From NCBI RefSeq assembly GCF_006538345.1, contig NZ_BJKL01000001.1, forward strand, positions 310,001 to 374,000: DNA of 64,000 nt, read 5' to 3'. The DNA is from Alteromonas sp. KUL49 (GTDB taxonomy: Bacteria > Pseudomonadota > Gammaproteobacteria > Enterobacterales > Alteromonadaceae). The notes beneath the pieces were generated by a model, which had not been told where the DNA came from, did not search any database, and saw only the letters and a program-made list of their open reading frames with translations. The position numbers were made by a program, and so were the translations under genes. Below are positions 19,110-28,072 of this stretch, one piece after another; position 1 is the stretch's first letter; every line of letters begins with the position of its first letter.

Positions 19110-20966
19110 TTAACTTAACCACCCAGCCAATTCCTCTGCCGGCAAAGGCGTAGCCCAAAGAAAACCCTGACCTTCGTCGCACTGCAGCGCCATTAATTTG
19201 TCCAGTGTTGCTTGGTCTTCGATTCCTTCAGCAATGGTTTTTAGCCCTAAACTTGCGGCCATGTTGATTATCGCTTTTACCAGCGATTCTTGATCTTTTG
19301 ATTCACATAGGCTGCTGATGAATGAACGGTCAATTTTTAGTTTACTGGCTTTGAAATCTCGCAGGTAACCCAAGTTAGAGTAGCCTGTGCCAAAGTCATC
19401 TATGGCGATAGTAATACCAAGTTGACTGAGCCTTTCTAGTTGCTGTCTGATAAGTAGTGTGTTGTCGATGAGTAAGGATTCGGTAAGCTCTAATTCTAAT
19501 GCGTTTGGTGGTAAGCCTGCGTCATTCAGTGCTTTTTCAACCGTCTCTTGCAAGTGCCCACTTTTAAACTGCACCACCGATAAATTAATCGCTACTCGCA
19601 GGTCAGGCATGCCTTGTGATCGCAGTTGTGCGCAGAAAACGCAGGCTTGCTCAATAACCCAATTTCCAAGCTCGTTAATCAGGCCACTACTCTCAGCCAA
19701 AGGGATAAATCGGTCTGGACTTATCATACTGCCATCGGCTTGAGGCCAGCGCAGTAGCGCCTCAATGGTCGTAACTTTGCTGTTGCGCAAAGACATCATG
19801 GGCTGGTAATAGATTTCAAATTCTTTATTGTTCAGCGCGGGACGTAGTCGTTGTAGTAGCCTAAATTTATCGTCGTTGGTTTGGTCGAGACTTTTATCGT
19901 AGTAATGGAAAGTGTTGCGGCCATCTTGCTTGGCCTCATACATGGCTATGTCTGCTTTTCGGCAAAGTTGTCTAAAGTCGTTGCCGTCATCAGGGGCGCA
20001 GGCGATTCCAATAGAGGCAGATACCACGACTTGCGTATGCAGTATTTCAAATATTGAAGCGCACTGCTTAATAATGGCTTGAGCGAGTTCGTCGCACTGG
20101 TGTCTGTCACCGTCAAACGGCGCTAATACAATAAATTCATCGCCACCAAATCGAGTCAAATGGTGGCCCGGGGGGAGCATACTGGCTACTCGATGTGTCA
20201 AACGTTGGAGTAATTCGTCGCCTGCCGCATGGCCAAGGGCGTCATTTACTGGTTTAAAATTGTCTAGGTCTATGAACATGAGCGCGAGCTTTTGCTGTTT
20301 GCTGCGCATGTTATTTAATTCATTGTGGAAAAGATTTTCGGCATAAAATCGGTTGGGCAAGCCAGTTAACGCATCATGGTGAGCCAAGTGCTGCACTTCT
20401 CTCTGAGATTTTTGAACCTTGGCATTCTCTTTCTGCAAAGACACCATCAGCTTTTTAATGTCTCTCACCAAAATGTAAACACTAAAACCGGTAATAGTGA
20501 TGATGACTGTGGAAAACACCAAATGTGCCCATGTCAACGTGGGAATATTTGGGTTAATAACGCCTTCAAGCGTCAGCCAAGTGAGCAACGCGCATTGTAT
20601 TATGACGAACGAGAGCACAGTAAAGAACACACCTACGCCACCCAAGGTTGCAGCGAAAATAAGCAAGCCCGGATATCCGAGTATGGCTAAGTCGAACATA
20701 CCTGCGCCAGTGAGCGCCAACGAGAACAGCATAGTGGCGAGCGAACCCAGCATGATGTAGGCAGAGAGATGCAAGCGGTCTTTAAATGCAAAAACAAGAG
20801 CAATGAAGAGGCAGCTGAGGGCCGCACAAAAAATATAAAGGGTAACGCCACGTGCAACCAACAAAGAGATAATCAAGCCGATCGAGGTGGCAATGCATAT
20901 TTGCATTAACCGCTGGCGGCGGATTTGGCGGAAAGTGTCGGTATACTGCTCAACTCTCTCTGTCAT
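19110..20966 (-). CDS. Membrane GGDEF/EAL c-di-GMP turnover protein
   Basis: A 618-residue inner-membrane protein: about five helices in the first 175 residues, then a GGDEF domain with an intact motif (TRFGGDEFIVLAP) and a C-terminal EAL domain with intact EALLRW, ELTESLLI and AIDDFGTGYSNLGYL motifs that hold the metal-binding acidic residues. Both synthesis and breakdown of c-di-GMP are possible; the EAL half looks fully active. There is no recognisable N-terminal sensor beyond the membrane block. It is transcribed alone, upstream of the triple-repeat gene with a gap of about 100 bases. Confidence 0.94.
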   Translation of the reverse strand: MTERVEQYTDTFRQIRRQRLMQICIATSIGLIISLLVARGVTLYIFCAALSCLFIALVFAFKDRLHLSAYIMLGSLATMLFSLALTGAGMFDLAILGYPGLLIFAATLGGVGVFFTVLSFVIIQCALLTWLTLEGVINPNIPTLTWAHLVFSTVIITITGFSVYILVRDIKKLMVSLQKENAKVQKSQREVQHLAHHDALTGLPNRFYAENLFHNELNNMRSKQQKLALMFIDLDNFKPVNDALGHAAGDELLQRLTHRVASMLPPGHHLTRFGGDEFIVLAPFDGDRHQCDELAQAIIKQCASIFEILHTQVVVSASIGIACAPDDGNDFRQLCRKADIAMYEAKQDGRNTFHYYDKSLDQTNDDKFRLLQRLRPALNNKEFEIYYQPMMSLRNSKVTTIEALLRWPQADGSMISPDRFIPLAESSGLINELGNWVIEQACVFCAQLRSQGMPDLRVAINLSVVQFKSGHLQETVEKALNDAGLPPNALELELTESLLIDNTLLIRQQLERLSQLGITIAIDDFGTGYSNLGYLRDFKASKLKIDRSFISSLCESKDQESLVKAIINMAASLGLKTIAEGIEDQATLDKLMALQCDEGQGFLWATPLPAEELAGWLS

Positions 20967-21126
20967 AAAGTAGGTTCGCCTCAGGCTTATTCGATGTGAT
21001 CATTATTTCACTAGGTCAACTTTACCTGTTTACTGGAAAAACACCAATCTGACAAGTAACCAGATACATGTAACTATGATGATGCTATCGTGTTACGCAA
21101 TTGTATATTCTGCTGGGTTAATTAAG

Positions 21127-21897
21127 ATGAATTTTTTCAAAACTAGTGTGCTCTTAGTGCTGTTAGGCTTCTCGTTGTCGGCTTACGCTGAACAATTCAA
21201 AGTGTTCTTGTTTACTAAAACGGCTGGATGGCACCACAGGTCGATCAGCGCAGGTGTCGATGCCATTGAAAGTTTGGGCCGTATGCATGACTTTGATGTT
21301 GAGTGGCAGGAAAACACTGATTTCTTTACAGATCAGCATTTAGCACAATTTGATTTGATCATTTTTCTCAATACCACCGCTGACATTCTTGACGATAAGC
21401 AGCAAGAGGTATTCAAAAGGTTCATCCGTGCAGGGAAAGGCTTTGTAGGGATCCATTCCGCGGCCGACACGGAATATGAGTGGCCTTGGTATGGCCAACT
21501 TGTTGGTCACTATTTTCTGATTCATCCCCAGATACAAACCGCGCGAATTAATGTGCTTAAACCAGACTTTCCTGGGATGGAATTTTTCTATGACAACCAG
21601 CTATGGACCGATGAGTGGTACGAATTCAAGCCAGCGAACATTGAATCACTCAACTATCTTATGACGGTAGACGAGAATACTTATGCGCCAGCAGCAGATT
21701 GGGGGCATACCCAAGGCGATGGCATGGGTGAGTTCCACCCTGTGGCGTGGTTTCACGAATTTGATGGTGGGCGAAGCTTCTATACATCACTGGGGCATTT
21801 GCCAGCAACCTACTCCAACCCACAATTTTTGAATCATCTCTATGGTGGCATTTACTGGGCTGCAACCGGGCGAGGGTTACAGCCAGATACACCTTGA
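21127..21897 (+). CDS. Secreted ThuA-like domain protein
   Basis: A 256-residue protein with a signal peptide (SVLLVLLGFSLSAYA) and one ThuA domain of the class I glutamine amidotransferase-like fold (FKVFLFTKTAGWHHRSI; GKGFVGIHSAADTEYEWPWYGQLVGHYF; PVAWFHEFDGGRSFYTSLGH). ThuA-like proteins occur in carbohydrate clusters, recently linked to keto-sugar or glycoside turnover, but the reaction here is unknown. The open frame extends 17 codons upstream; the ATG at 21127 gives a clean signal peptide. It is convergent with the amidase gene. Confidence 0.88.
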   Translation: MNFFKTSVLLVLLGFSLSAYAEQFKVFLFTKTAGWHHRSISAGVDAIESLGRMHDFDVEWQENTDFFTDQHLAQFDLIIFLNTTADILDDKQQEVFKRFIRAGKGFVGIHSAADTEYEWPWYGQLVGHYFLIHPQIQTARINVLKPDFPGMEFFYDNQLWTDEWYEFKPANIESLNYLMTVDENTYAPAADWGHTQGDGMGEFHPVAWFHEFDGGRSFYTSLGHLPATYSNPQFLNHLYGGIYWAATGRGLQPDTP

Positions 21898-21913
21898 TAG
21901 AGCGTGCTAAATA

Positions 21914-21938
21914 GCGAGTCTATTGATTATAGACTCGC
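21914..21938. terminator. Hairpin shared by two convergent genes
   Basis: Perfect 10-bp arms GCGAGTCTAT / ATAGACTCGC with a 5-base loop, between the ThuA-like gene and the amidase, overlapping the amidase stop codon (21920-21922). No T-tract on either side, so terminator activity is uncertain. Confidence 0.45.
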
Positions 21939-23503
21939 AACGCTTCACTGGTAGCGTCATGCTCAAAAGCATTGGGGGCAAAAGTGGGTGGTACTATTGC
22001 TTGGGTCTGTTGTTCTAACTGGTAAGCCAAGTTGAGTAGCAACCCTTCTGACCATGCGGTACCCATAAAACTGAAATTAACAGGTAAGCCTTTCATAGTA
22101 CCCATGGGTATACTCACCTGAGGATAGCCCGCAATAGCCGCAAGCCAACCAGCGCCAGTACCACCATTGAAGTTGTCACCATACACTGCGTCGATAAGAA
22201 ACGCCGGGTTCTGAGATGGTGCAACGATGGCGTCGACCTCATATTCACGAAGCAGCTTATCTATGCCTTCGTCACGGGTAGCTTTGCGTAAGAAGGCTCT
22301 AATATCTTCGTACGCTGCATTGTACCCATCGGTGGCTTGTGATTTTTCAAGAATATTCTGGTCGAAAAGCGCTAATTCTCGGGGTGAACTGCTGTTGAAA
22401 GCAATTAACTGTGCCAGTGTTTTTACGTTCACATTGTCACCAGTGGACGCTAGATACTTGTTTAGCTCCTCTTTAAACTCTATTAGAAGCAAATCATAGG
22501 CTTTGCTCCAAAATTCCTCTGGCATTTCAAAGCTATCAATATCGACCAACTCTACACCCATTGCCTCTAACGCGGCCAATGAGCTGTTAAATGCATCGAT
22601 AATTTCTGGATGATTAGACTGTCGGCTTCGCAACACGCCTACTCTTACCCCTTCTACTGAACGCCCCAACAGATTGGTGTAGGCTTGCTTTTTCCCATCG
22701 GCGTCTTTTGTTGCTGGGTCAGCTTCGTCACTACCTGCCGCCACTTCGAGAAGCAATGCGGCATCATACACAGAACGCGTCATTGGGCCTGCCGTGTCTT
22801 GAGTCACTGAAATAGGAACAATGTGATATCTAGACCACAAACCTACCGTCGGTTTAACACCCACAATACCATTCATGGCGGCAGGGCAGATGATTGAACC
22901 ATTAGTTTCGGTGCCTATGCCCATTGCTGCAAAGTTCGCTGCGATAGCTGCTCCCGTGCCCGATGATGAACCGCATGCCGTTCTGTCTAGACTGTGTGGA
23001 TTTCTAGTTTGGCCGCCTACCGCACTCCATCCGCTAATACTACTTTCGCTGCGAAAGTTCGCCCATTCTGACAGGTTAGTTTTGCCTAAGATGATGGCTC
23101 CGGCATCTTTCAGCTTTTGAATGATAGGGGCATCTCTGCCTGTATCATTGTTTATCAGCGCTAGCGAGCCGGCTGTGGTAGGAAGTTCGCTCGTTTCAAT
23201 ATTATCTTTCGCAATCACTACCACCCCGTGCAATGGTCCCATGATATCGCCACTTTTTCGCATAGCGTCTAGTGCTTTGGCCTGGGCTAGCGCATTTGGG
23301 TTCAGGCTTATCATGGCTTGTATACTCGGCCCATTTCGATTCATCTTTTGAATACGGTCAATGTAAGCGGCCACTATCTGCTCAGAGGTAAGTTCACCGC
23401 TTTGCATAAGGTCAATTTGTTGCTTAGCCGAAAGCGATGTGATGTCAGTGACAGCACAGGCACTGGAAGCCAGAAGCACTAACATAAACGTGATTAAGCG
23501 CAT
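21920..23503 (-). CDS. Secreted amidase (amidase-signature family)
   Basis: A 527-residue amidase-signature enzyme with an N-terminal signal peptide (MRLITFMLVLLASSACA); the cysteine could be a lipoprotein site, but the box is imperfect. The Ser-cisSer-Lys triad is visible: Lys in VVIAKDNIE, the Gly/Ser-rich stretch TACGSSSGTGAAIAANFAAMGIGTETNGSI with both serines. These enzymes hydrolyse amide bonds of small molecules or peptides; the exact substrate is unknown. A location outside the cytoplasm argues against a role as GatA. TTTTATTGTTTG is repeated just upstream. Confidence 0.9.
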   Translation of the reverse strand: MRLITFMLVLLASSACAVTDITSLSAKQQIDLMQSGELTSEQIVAAYIDRIQKMNRNGPSIQAMISLNPNALAQAKALDAMRKSGDIMGPLHGVVVIAKDNIETSELPTTAGSLALINNDTGRDAPIIQKLKDAGAIILGKTNLSEWANFRSESSISGWSAVGGQTRNPHSLDRTACGSSSGTGAAIAANFAAMGIGTETNGSIICPAAMNGIVGVKPTVGLWSRYHIVPISVTQDTAGPMTRSVYDAALLLEVAAGSDEADPATKDADGKKQAYTNLLGRSVEGVRVGVLRSRQSNHPEIIDAFNSSLAALEAMGVELVDIDSFEMPEEFWSKAYDLLLIEFKEELNKYLASTGDNVNVKTLAQLIAFNSSSPRELALFDQNILEKSQATDGYNAAYEDIRAFLRKATRDEGIDKLLREYEVDAIVAPSQNPAFLIDAVYGDNFNGGTGAGWLAAIAGYPQVSIPMGTMKGLPVNFSFMGTAWSEGLLLNLAYQLEQQTQAIVPPTFAPNAFEHDATSEALRVYNQ

Positions 23504-23512
23504 GCTTTTTCC

Positions 23513-23544
23513 TTTTATTGTTTGAATGTGGTTTTTATTGTTTG
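23513..23544. repeat. 12-bp direct repeat upstream of the amidase gene
   Basis: TTTTATTGTTTG at 23513-23524 and again at 23533-23544 (20-base period, about two helical turns), 10-40 bases upstream of the amidase start codon. May be a regulator site or chance in AT-rich DNA. Confidence 0.3.
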
Positions 23545-23730
23545 TTGTATGACGTTATCGGTGTTTTATTACGCGCGCCATATCTTAATTCGTTCACTTC
23601 TTTTTTGTCTTTTTTACTGAGCTTTACCACGGCATTGCAACCGGCCGCGAAATACCACACTATCAACTCCGTTTGAGAAGTGCATCGGCAAATTATTAGT
23701 CATCCGGTGAAAGTAAAAAGAGAATCAAAA

Positions 23731-24345
23731 ATGAATCAACTCATCAATACTGTAATTTGTTTAGCGCTTTTATCGAGTACATCGGTGCTGGCAAGTAGCA
23801 TAGTTAAACCCGCGCCTTTGGTGTCGGTGCCAAGCCAAGACGCATTTTTTGAGGCTATTAGGCAGCATTGTGGTAAAGCCTTTGAAGGTAAGGTTACAGT
23901 TGATAACCAAGGGCCGAGCAGCTTCTCACAAGCGAAATTGGTCATGCATGTAAGAAAGTGTACGGATAGCCAACTGCAAATCCCGTTTCATGTGGGTGAA
24001 AATGCTTCTCGCACATGGATCATCACAAAAACTGGTAGCGGCCTGAGCTTAAAGCACGACCACAGGCATGAAGATGGTACCGACGATCCTGTTACCATGT
24101 ACGGTGGGCATACCGTTGACGCAGGCTTTGCCCAAGTGCAGTCGTTTCCAGCGGATGCTTATTCAAAGCATATGTTCGCTGAAAAAGGGCTACCACAATC
24201 GCTGACGAACATCTGGCAAATGTATATCTACCCTGAAAAATTTACCTATCGGTTGATACGAGAGGGTCGAGAGTTTCGTGTTGATTTTGATTTAACACAG
24301 CCGATTCCCGCGCCGGCACCACCTTGGGGCTATACCGATATGTGA
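23731..24345 (+). CDS. Secreted hypothetical protein, 204 aa
   Basis: No family recognised. ATG at 23731 gives a clear signal peptide (MNQLINTVICLALLSSTSVLA) with the mature protein starting near SSIVKPAP. The mature part has two cysteines (HCGKAFEGK; VRKCTDSQL), a His/Asp-rich stretch KHDHRHEDGTDDPVT and a TYRLIREGREFRVDFDL strand near the end, suggesting a small beta-rich periplasmic domain. The frame is open 17 codons further up, but that N-terminus would bury the signal peptide. Divergent from the amidase, convergent with the nitroreductase. Confidence 0.75.
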   Translation: MNQLINTVICLALLSSTSVLASSIVKPAPLVSVPSQDAFFEAIRQHCGKAFEGKVTVDNQGPSSFSQAKLVMHVRKCTDSQLQIPFHVGENASRTWIITKTGSGLSLKHDHRHEDGTDDPVTMYGGHTVDAGFAQVQSFPADAYSKHMFAEKGLPQSLTNIWQMYIYPEKFTYRLIREGREFRVDFDLTQPIPAPAPPWGYTDM

Positions 24346-24385
24346 ATGCCGACAAGTGAGTGCCGACATGTGATGATTGTCAGCC

Positions 24386-25060
24386 TTATAAAAAGCTGGA
24401 GATTTCGCCTAAGTCTTTTTTGATCTGTGCATGAGCAGGAATAGTGGCATCTTCAGCGGGGTATCCTGTAATGATTAACATATAGGGTCTTTCATTGTCA
24501 GGGCGCTGGCAAATTGACGATAAAAACTGCATGGGCTTAGGTGTATGAGTCAGGGTTGCCAGCCCAGCATTGTGAAGTGCAGTAATGAGCATGCCGGTGG
24601 CAATACCTACGGATTCGTGAACATAATAATTGGTTTTCTTCTCTTCCGTATTCACGCCGCCCTTCTTTTGGCTAAATATGGCAATAAGCCAAGGAGCGTG
24701 TTCTAAGTAGGGCTTGCTTGCATCGGTGCCTAATGGCTTTAGTGCTTCTAGCCACTCGTCGCCGGCACGGCCATCATAAAAACCTTGCTCGTGCAGTTCT
24801 GCGTGTTCTCTCACCTGCTTCTTTACATCATCTGAATGAATCGCGACAAAATGCCATGGCTGGTGATTTGCCCCACTAGGCGCAGTTCCCGCAGTTTTTA
24901 TGCAGTTTTCAATGATTTCCTTCGGTACCGCTCTGTCGCTAAAGCTTCGAATACTGTGCCTGCGCTTCATATGGTCTAAAAACTCAGCAGAGCGTTCCAG
25001 CATTTCGCTTTGAGGGTACTCGATGAAATCATTTAACGGTGCACTGTCGTGTTGTTGCAT
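24386..25060 (-). CDS. Nitroreductase-fold flavoprotein, iodotyrosine deiodinase-like
   Basis: A 224-residue FMN enzyme. The FMN-phosphate region RRHSIRSFS and the stretch TAGTAPSGANHQPWHF mark the IYD branch of the nitroreductase superfamily. The active-site lid that grips the amino-acid part of halotyrosines is present as Glu91, Tyr95 and Lys116, with the same spacing (4 and 21) as the E-Y-K trio of animal deiodinase. NYYVHESVGIATGMLITALHNAGL and the end ITGYPAEDATIP also match. Likely activity: reductive dehalogenation of iodo-, bromo- or chlorotyrosine, which is plausible in seawater. No signal peptide; cytoplasmic. AGAGGTAGGT precedes the ATG. Confidence 0.88.
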   Translation of the reverse strand: MQQHDSAPLNDFIEYPQSEMLERSAEFLDHMKRRHSIRSFSDRAVPKEIIENCIKTAGTAPSGANHQPWHFVAIHSDDVKKQVREHAELHEQGFYDGRAGDEWLEALKPLGTDASKPYLEHAPWLIAIFSQKKGGVNTEEKKTNYYVHESVGIATGMLITALHNAGLATLTHTPKPMQFLSSICQRPDNERPYMLIITGYPAEDATIPAHAQIKKDLGEISSFL

Positions 25061-25131
25061 ACCTACCTCTTTCTTACCGCAATTTTTATAATAATAGTTT
25101 TAGCTGGTGATATTACACTTGTGCGCGGGCT

Positions 25132-26598
25132 TCACTCAAGCTGCCCTCTCAATTCGGCTACGCGATAGCGACTTACCGGTATGGTTTCGCCGTTTTGCAT
25201 TTCGAGCCAGTATTTACTGCCAGTCGCCGATTTAAGTTTTACCACAGCACCAAGGTTTACTGCATATGATTTGTGTACGCGAACAAAACCGATGGGCTGG
25301 GAGTCCATGATGGCACCTAAACCGTCTTGATGAAGCAGGGATTCGCCATTGGCTAGAAGCACAGCGGTGTAATTACCTTCCCCTTTGAGTGCAAAGCATT
25401 GGTCTACAGAGATCGACGTTTCACCCGAGGCAGTTCTAATAACGAAGTGTTTTGTTTCTTCGGGACGGGTGATTTCAGGTCCGTCTGCTTTTACTTCCAC
25501 ATACACCCATACCCATGCACCACCAATCAATATTAATGCAGCGATGAAAATAAAGCTGTCTAAAAATAGCCCCACCGACCAATAACAAGATAACGCGCAG
25601 GCAAAGAAAAACAGAGGTAAGGTGGAGAAGTAGTTTACCTGCTTTCTGAATGCCAACACTAAGAAAACTGCTGCTGGCCCAAGTACAAATAGCACGAAAT
25701 CCATAGCTAAGCGCATATCGCCACTACTCATAGGTAGGACGTGGCTGGCAACAACAATCAGTATGCCTGTAATAAGGATGAATTTGCGAAGCCGACCCGT
25801 GGTGACTTTAGCGCTGGTGTAGATGAGCGCGATGCCAGCAGCAATATTGCTCACCCATCCAAAAATACCGCGTAACTCATGGTAGTGATATGGGTAGTTC
25901 ACAATGGCCCGTGATACTTCAGCCATTAACATAACAACAATGCTGAATCCGAAAAGTCCTAGCCCTATATGCATTGGGTTTCCGGCGTTGTGGCCAATTC
26001 GAAAGCTCTGGAAACTCAACACAATTAAAGCACTGAGAACAAATAGAGGTGCAAAGTAATAGCGGATATCCCGTCGACCACCTTCTCGGTATGGGCCTAG
26101 CCAAATGTAATGGAATACTGAATCATCAGGTTGAATTAAGTGGTGTGTTGAAATGCGAAGACGAATTTCATGCTGCCCGGGGGTTAGCATGCGAATGGGA
26201 ATAAACACACTAACGTCGATAAGACCGATTTCCTCTTGTTCACGGGTATCTCCGGCCGCTCCCTTGTCACCAATTTTTTCTCCATCCCAATAAATATCGG
26301 CAGAGAACGGCCCGCCAATAAATAATCCTACCGGGCGTTGCCATTTTTCCGACTGGTCAATAGTCACCAAAAATCGAACATCGTGACTACTTACTGTGTC
26401 ACCAATATTGAATCGATTCCCATCTACCCATTCACCTTGCTCATTGAGTTGCTCAAGGGAATATCCTGACCAGTAGATTTTTTCAAATACCGTGGTTTGG
26501 TGTGAAATTACGAGTCCGAGCCCATAAGCCAACGTGAGCAATAGGGCAAATTGCCAAATGCTCAATGAGCGTTTAACCCTTTTTTGTGAGCTACTCAT
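25132..26598 (-). CDS. Membrane-bound LytTR transcriptional regulator
   Basis: A 488-residue protein. One N-terminal helix, an extracytoplasmic beta-sandwich of about 150 residues (GPFSADIYWDGEKIGDKG; LTPGQHEIRLRIS), then seven or eight helices, and a C-terminal LytTR DNA-binding domain (ISVDQCFALKGEGNYTAVLLANGES; FVRVHKSYAVNLGAVVKLK; IPVSRYRVAELRGQLE). This is a one-component membrane regulator of 7TM-DISM-like design. It is divergent from the LACTB-like hydrolase gene with a shared 139-base promoter region, so that gene is the likely target. GGAAAG lies just ahead of the ATG. Confidence 0.88.
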   Translation of the reverse strand: MSSSQKRVKRSLSIWQFALLLTLAYGLGLVISHQTTVFEKIYWSGYSLEQLNEQGEWVDGNRFNIGDTVSSHDVRFLVTIDQSEKWQRPVGLFIGGPFSADIYWDGEKIGDKGAAGDTREQEEIGLIDVSVFIPIRMLTPGQHEIRLRISTHHLIQPDDSVFHYIWLGPYREGGRRDIRYYFAPLFVLSALIVLSFQSFRIGHNAGNPMHIGLGLFGFSIVVMLMAEVSRAIVNYPYHYHELRGIFGWVSNIAAGIALIYTSAKVTTGRLRKFILITGILIVVASHVLPMSSGDMRLAMDFVLFVLGPAAVFLVLAFRKQVNYFSTLPLFFFACALSCYWSVGLFLDSFIFIAALILIGGAWVWVYVEVKADGPEITRPEETKHFVIRTASGETSISVDQCFALKGEGNYTAVLLANGESLLHQDGLGAIMDSQPIGFVRVHKSYAVNLGAVVKLKSATGSKYWLEMQNGETIPVSRYRVAELRGQLE

Positions 26599-26737
26599 CC
26601 ACTTTCCGAGTCATTGGTCCATCTGTCCTTGTTCCCATGGCGCGTGGGGTTTATTGATTTACCGACAATATAAATTCATCAATTCGATATGTAAATCGAC
26701 TCGATGGGACACGTTAGTAACAAAAGGTAGCAATCAT

Positions 26738-27991
26738 ATGACAACAAGCAGTAGTTCACGCAAACGAATCTTTGTAAAACTAGGTTGGGGAATAGGTGCA
26801 GTATTATTCGTTGTGGGGATGTATTTCGGCGCGATGCAATATTGGATGTGGAAATGGGACACTCCACATACACCACTACCGACAAATCATTTAAGCCATC
26901 AAGATTTAGCCAATGTAAGTGAAGGTTACATTGAGCTTTCCGACAACGCACAACAAGAAATGATAGCGCTAGCTACAGAATTACAATCGGTGTCTATGTC
27001 GGGCGCAATGATAAAAGAAGGCAATCTGGTATGGGCAGGAAGTGTAGGGCTAGCGAACGTTGAACAAGCAATACCAGCGAGTGTAGATACACAGTATCGA
27101 GTGGGTAGCGTGTCTAAAGCAATTACTGCGGTAGTGCTTATGCGCATGGTAGAAGAAGGTCTCATTGACCTAGATGCGCCAATACAGCGTTACTTACCCG
27201 ACTATCCTCGCGCTCGAGGCGATATGACCGCTAGGCAGCTAGCGAGTCACATGGCTGGCGTGCGCCACTACCAATTTGATCTCACACGTTTCCCACCTAC
27301 CGATGGCTACTCAAACCACGAGTATGAAAGCAGTATTGCCGCTCTCGATCAGTTTAAATGTGACGACCTGTTGTTCGCACCGGGACAAGGCTTTGCTTAC
27401 TCCACACATGGCTACACCCTACTAAGTGCAGTAATGCAGGCGGCGGGTGGTAAGCGCTTCGAAGCGCTTATTGATGAGTTGGTTGCAATACCAAGTGGCC
27501 TATCGAGTACGTACGCCGAGCATTTGCTTACGAGTACCGAGCAGCTTGCCAACTTTTACACCTCCGATGACGGACTATATGGCGTAACGCCCGAGCAAAA
27601 CCTATCTAACAAGGTTGCGGGTGGAGGTTTGGTGTCTACGTCCACAGATTTAGTAAAGTTAGGCGCTTTACTACTCAATGGAGGTTTGCTTCAAACATCC
27701 ACACTTACCGAAATGGTGACAGTGCAGCCCATGTTCGATGGTAGTGAAAACCCACAATCTTATGGATTAGGGTGGCGACATTATGAAACCAGTCGGATCT
27801 TCGATGAAAACAACAAAGTCGATATTATTCATCACGGTGGCGTATCTGTGGGAGCCAATGCCTTTTTTATGCTGGTGCCTGAATACGATATTACTGTGGC
27901 TATCCTAACCAATGGCAAAGGACAAAGAAGCCGTGGTGAAATTCAAATGCTGGCCTATAGATTGGTCAGAATGGCTATAGAGCAACCCTAA
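26738..27991 (+). CDS. Membrane-anchored serine hydrolase, LACTB-like beta-lactamase family
   Basis: About 417 residues from the ATG at 26738 (AAAGGTAG upstream). One N-terminal helix (LGWGIGAVLFVVGMYFGAMQYW) anchors it with the domain outside. Catalytic elements are SVSK (Ser-x-x-Lys) in YRVGSVSKAITAVVLMRM, YST in the YxN position, and HHGGVS near the end. The spacing and the SVSKAITA core recall the LACTB/penicillin-binding-protein-like group, which acts as a peptidase. The frame is open 68 codons upstream across the promoter of the LytTR gene, which is not credible as coding. Confidence 0.88.
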   Translation: MTTSSSSRKRIFVKLGWGIGAVLFVVGMYFGAMQYWMWKWDTPHTPLPTNHLSHQDLANVSEGYIELSDNAQQEMIALATELQSVSMSGAMIKEGNLVWAGSVGLANVEQAIPASVDTQYRVGSVSKAITAVVLMRMVEEGLIDLDAPIQRYLPDYPRARGDMTARQLASHMAGVRHYQFDLTRFPPTDGYSNHEYESSIAALDQFKCDDLLFAPGQGFAYSTHGYTLLSAVMQAAGGKRFEALIDELVAIPSGLSSTYAEHLLTSTEQLANFYTSDDGLYGVTPEQNLSNKVAGGGLVSTSTDLVKLGALLLNGGLLQTSTLTEMVTVQPMFDGSENPQSYGLGWRHYETSRIFDENNKVDIIHHGGVSVGANAFFMLVPEYDITVAILTNGKGQRSRGEIQMLAYRLVRMAIEQP

Positions 27992-28072
27992 AAGTCAGTC
28001 AGTTGCATAGTTCGCTGTTGCTGTTTACTCTGGGTATTCTTATTGGCATGTCTTGGTAAACAAGGAATTGTG

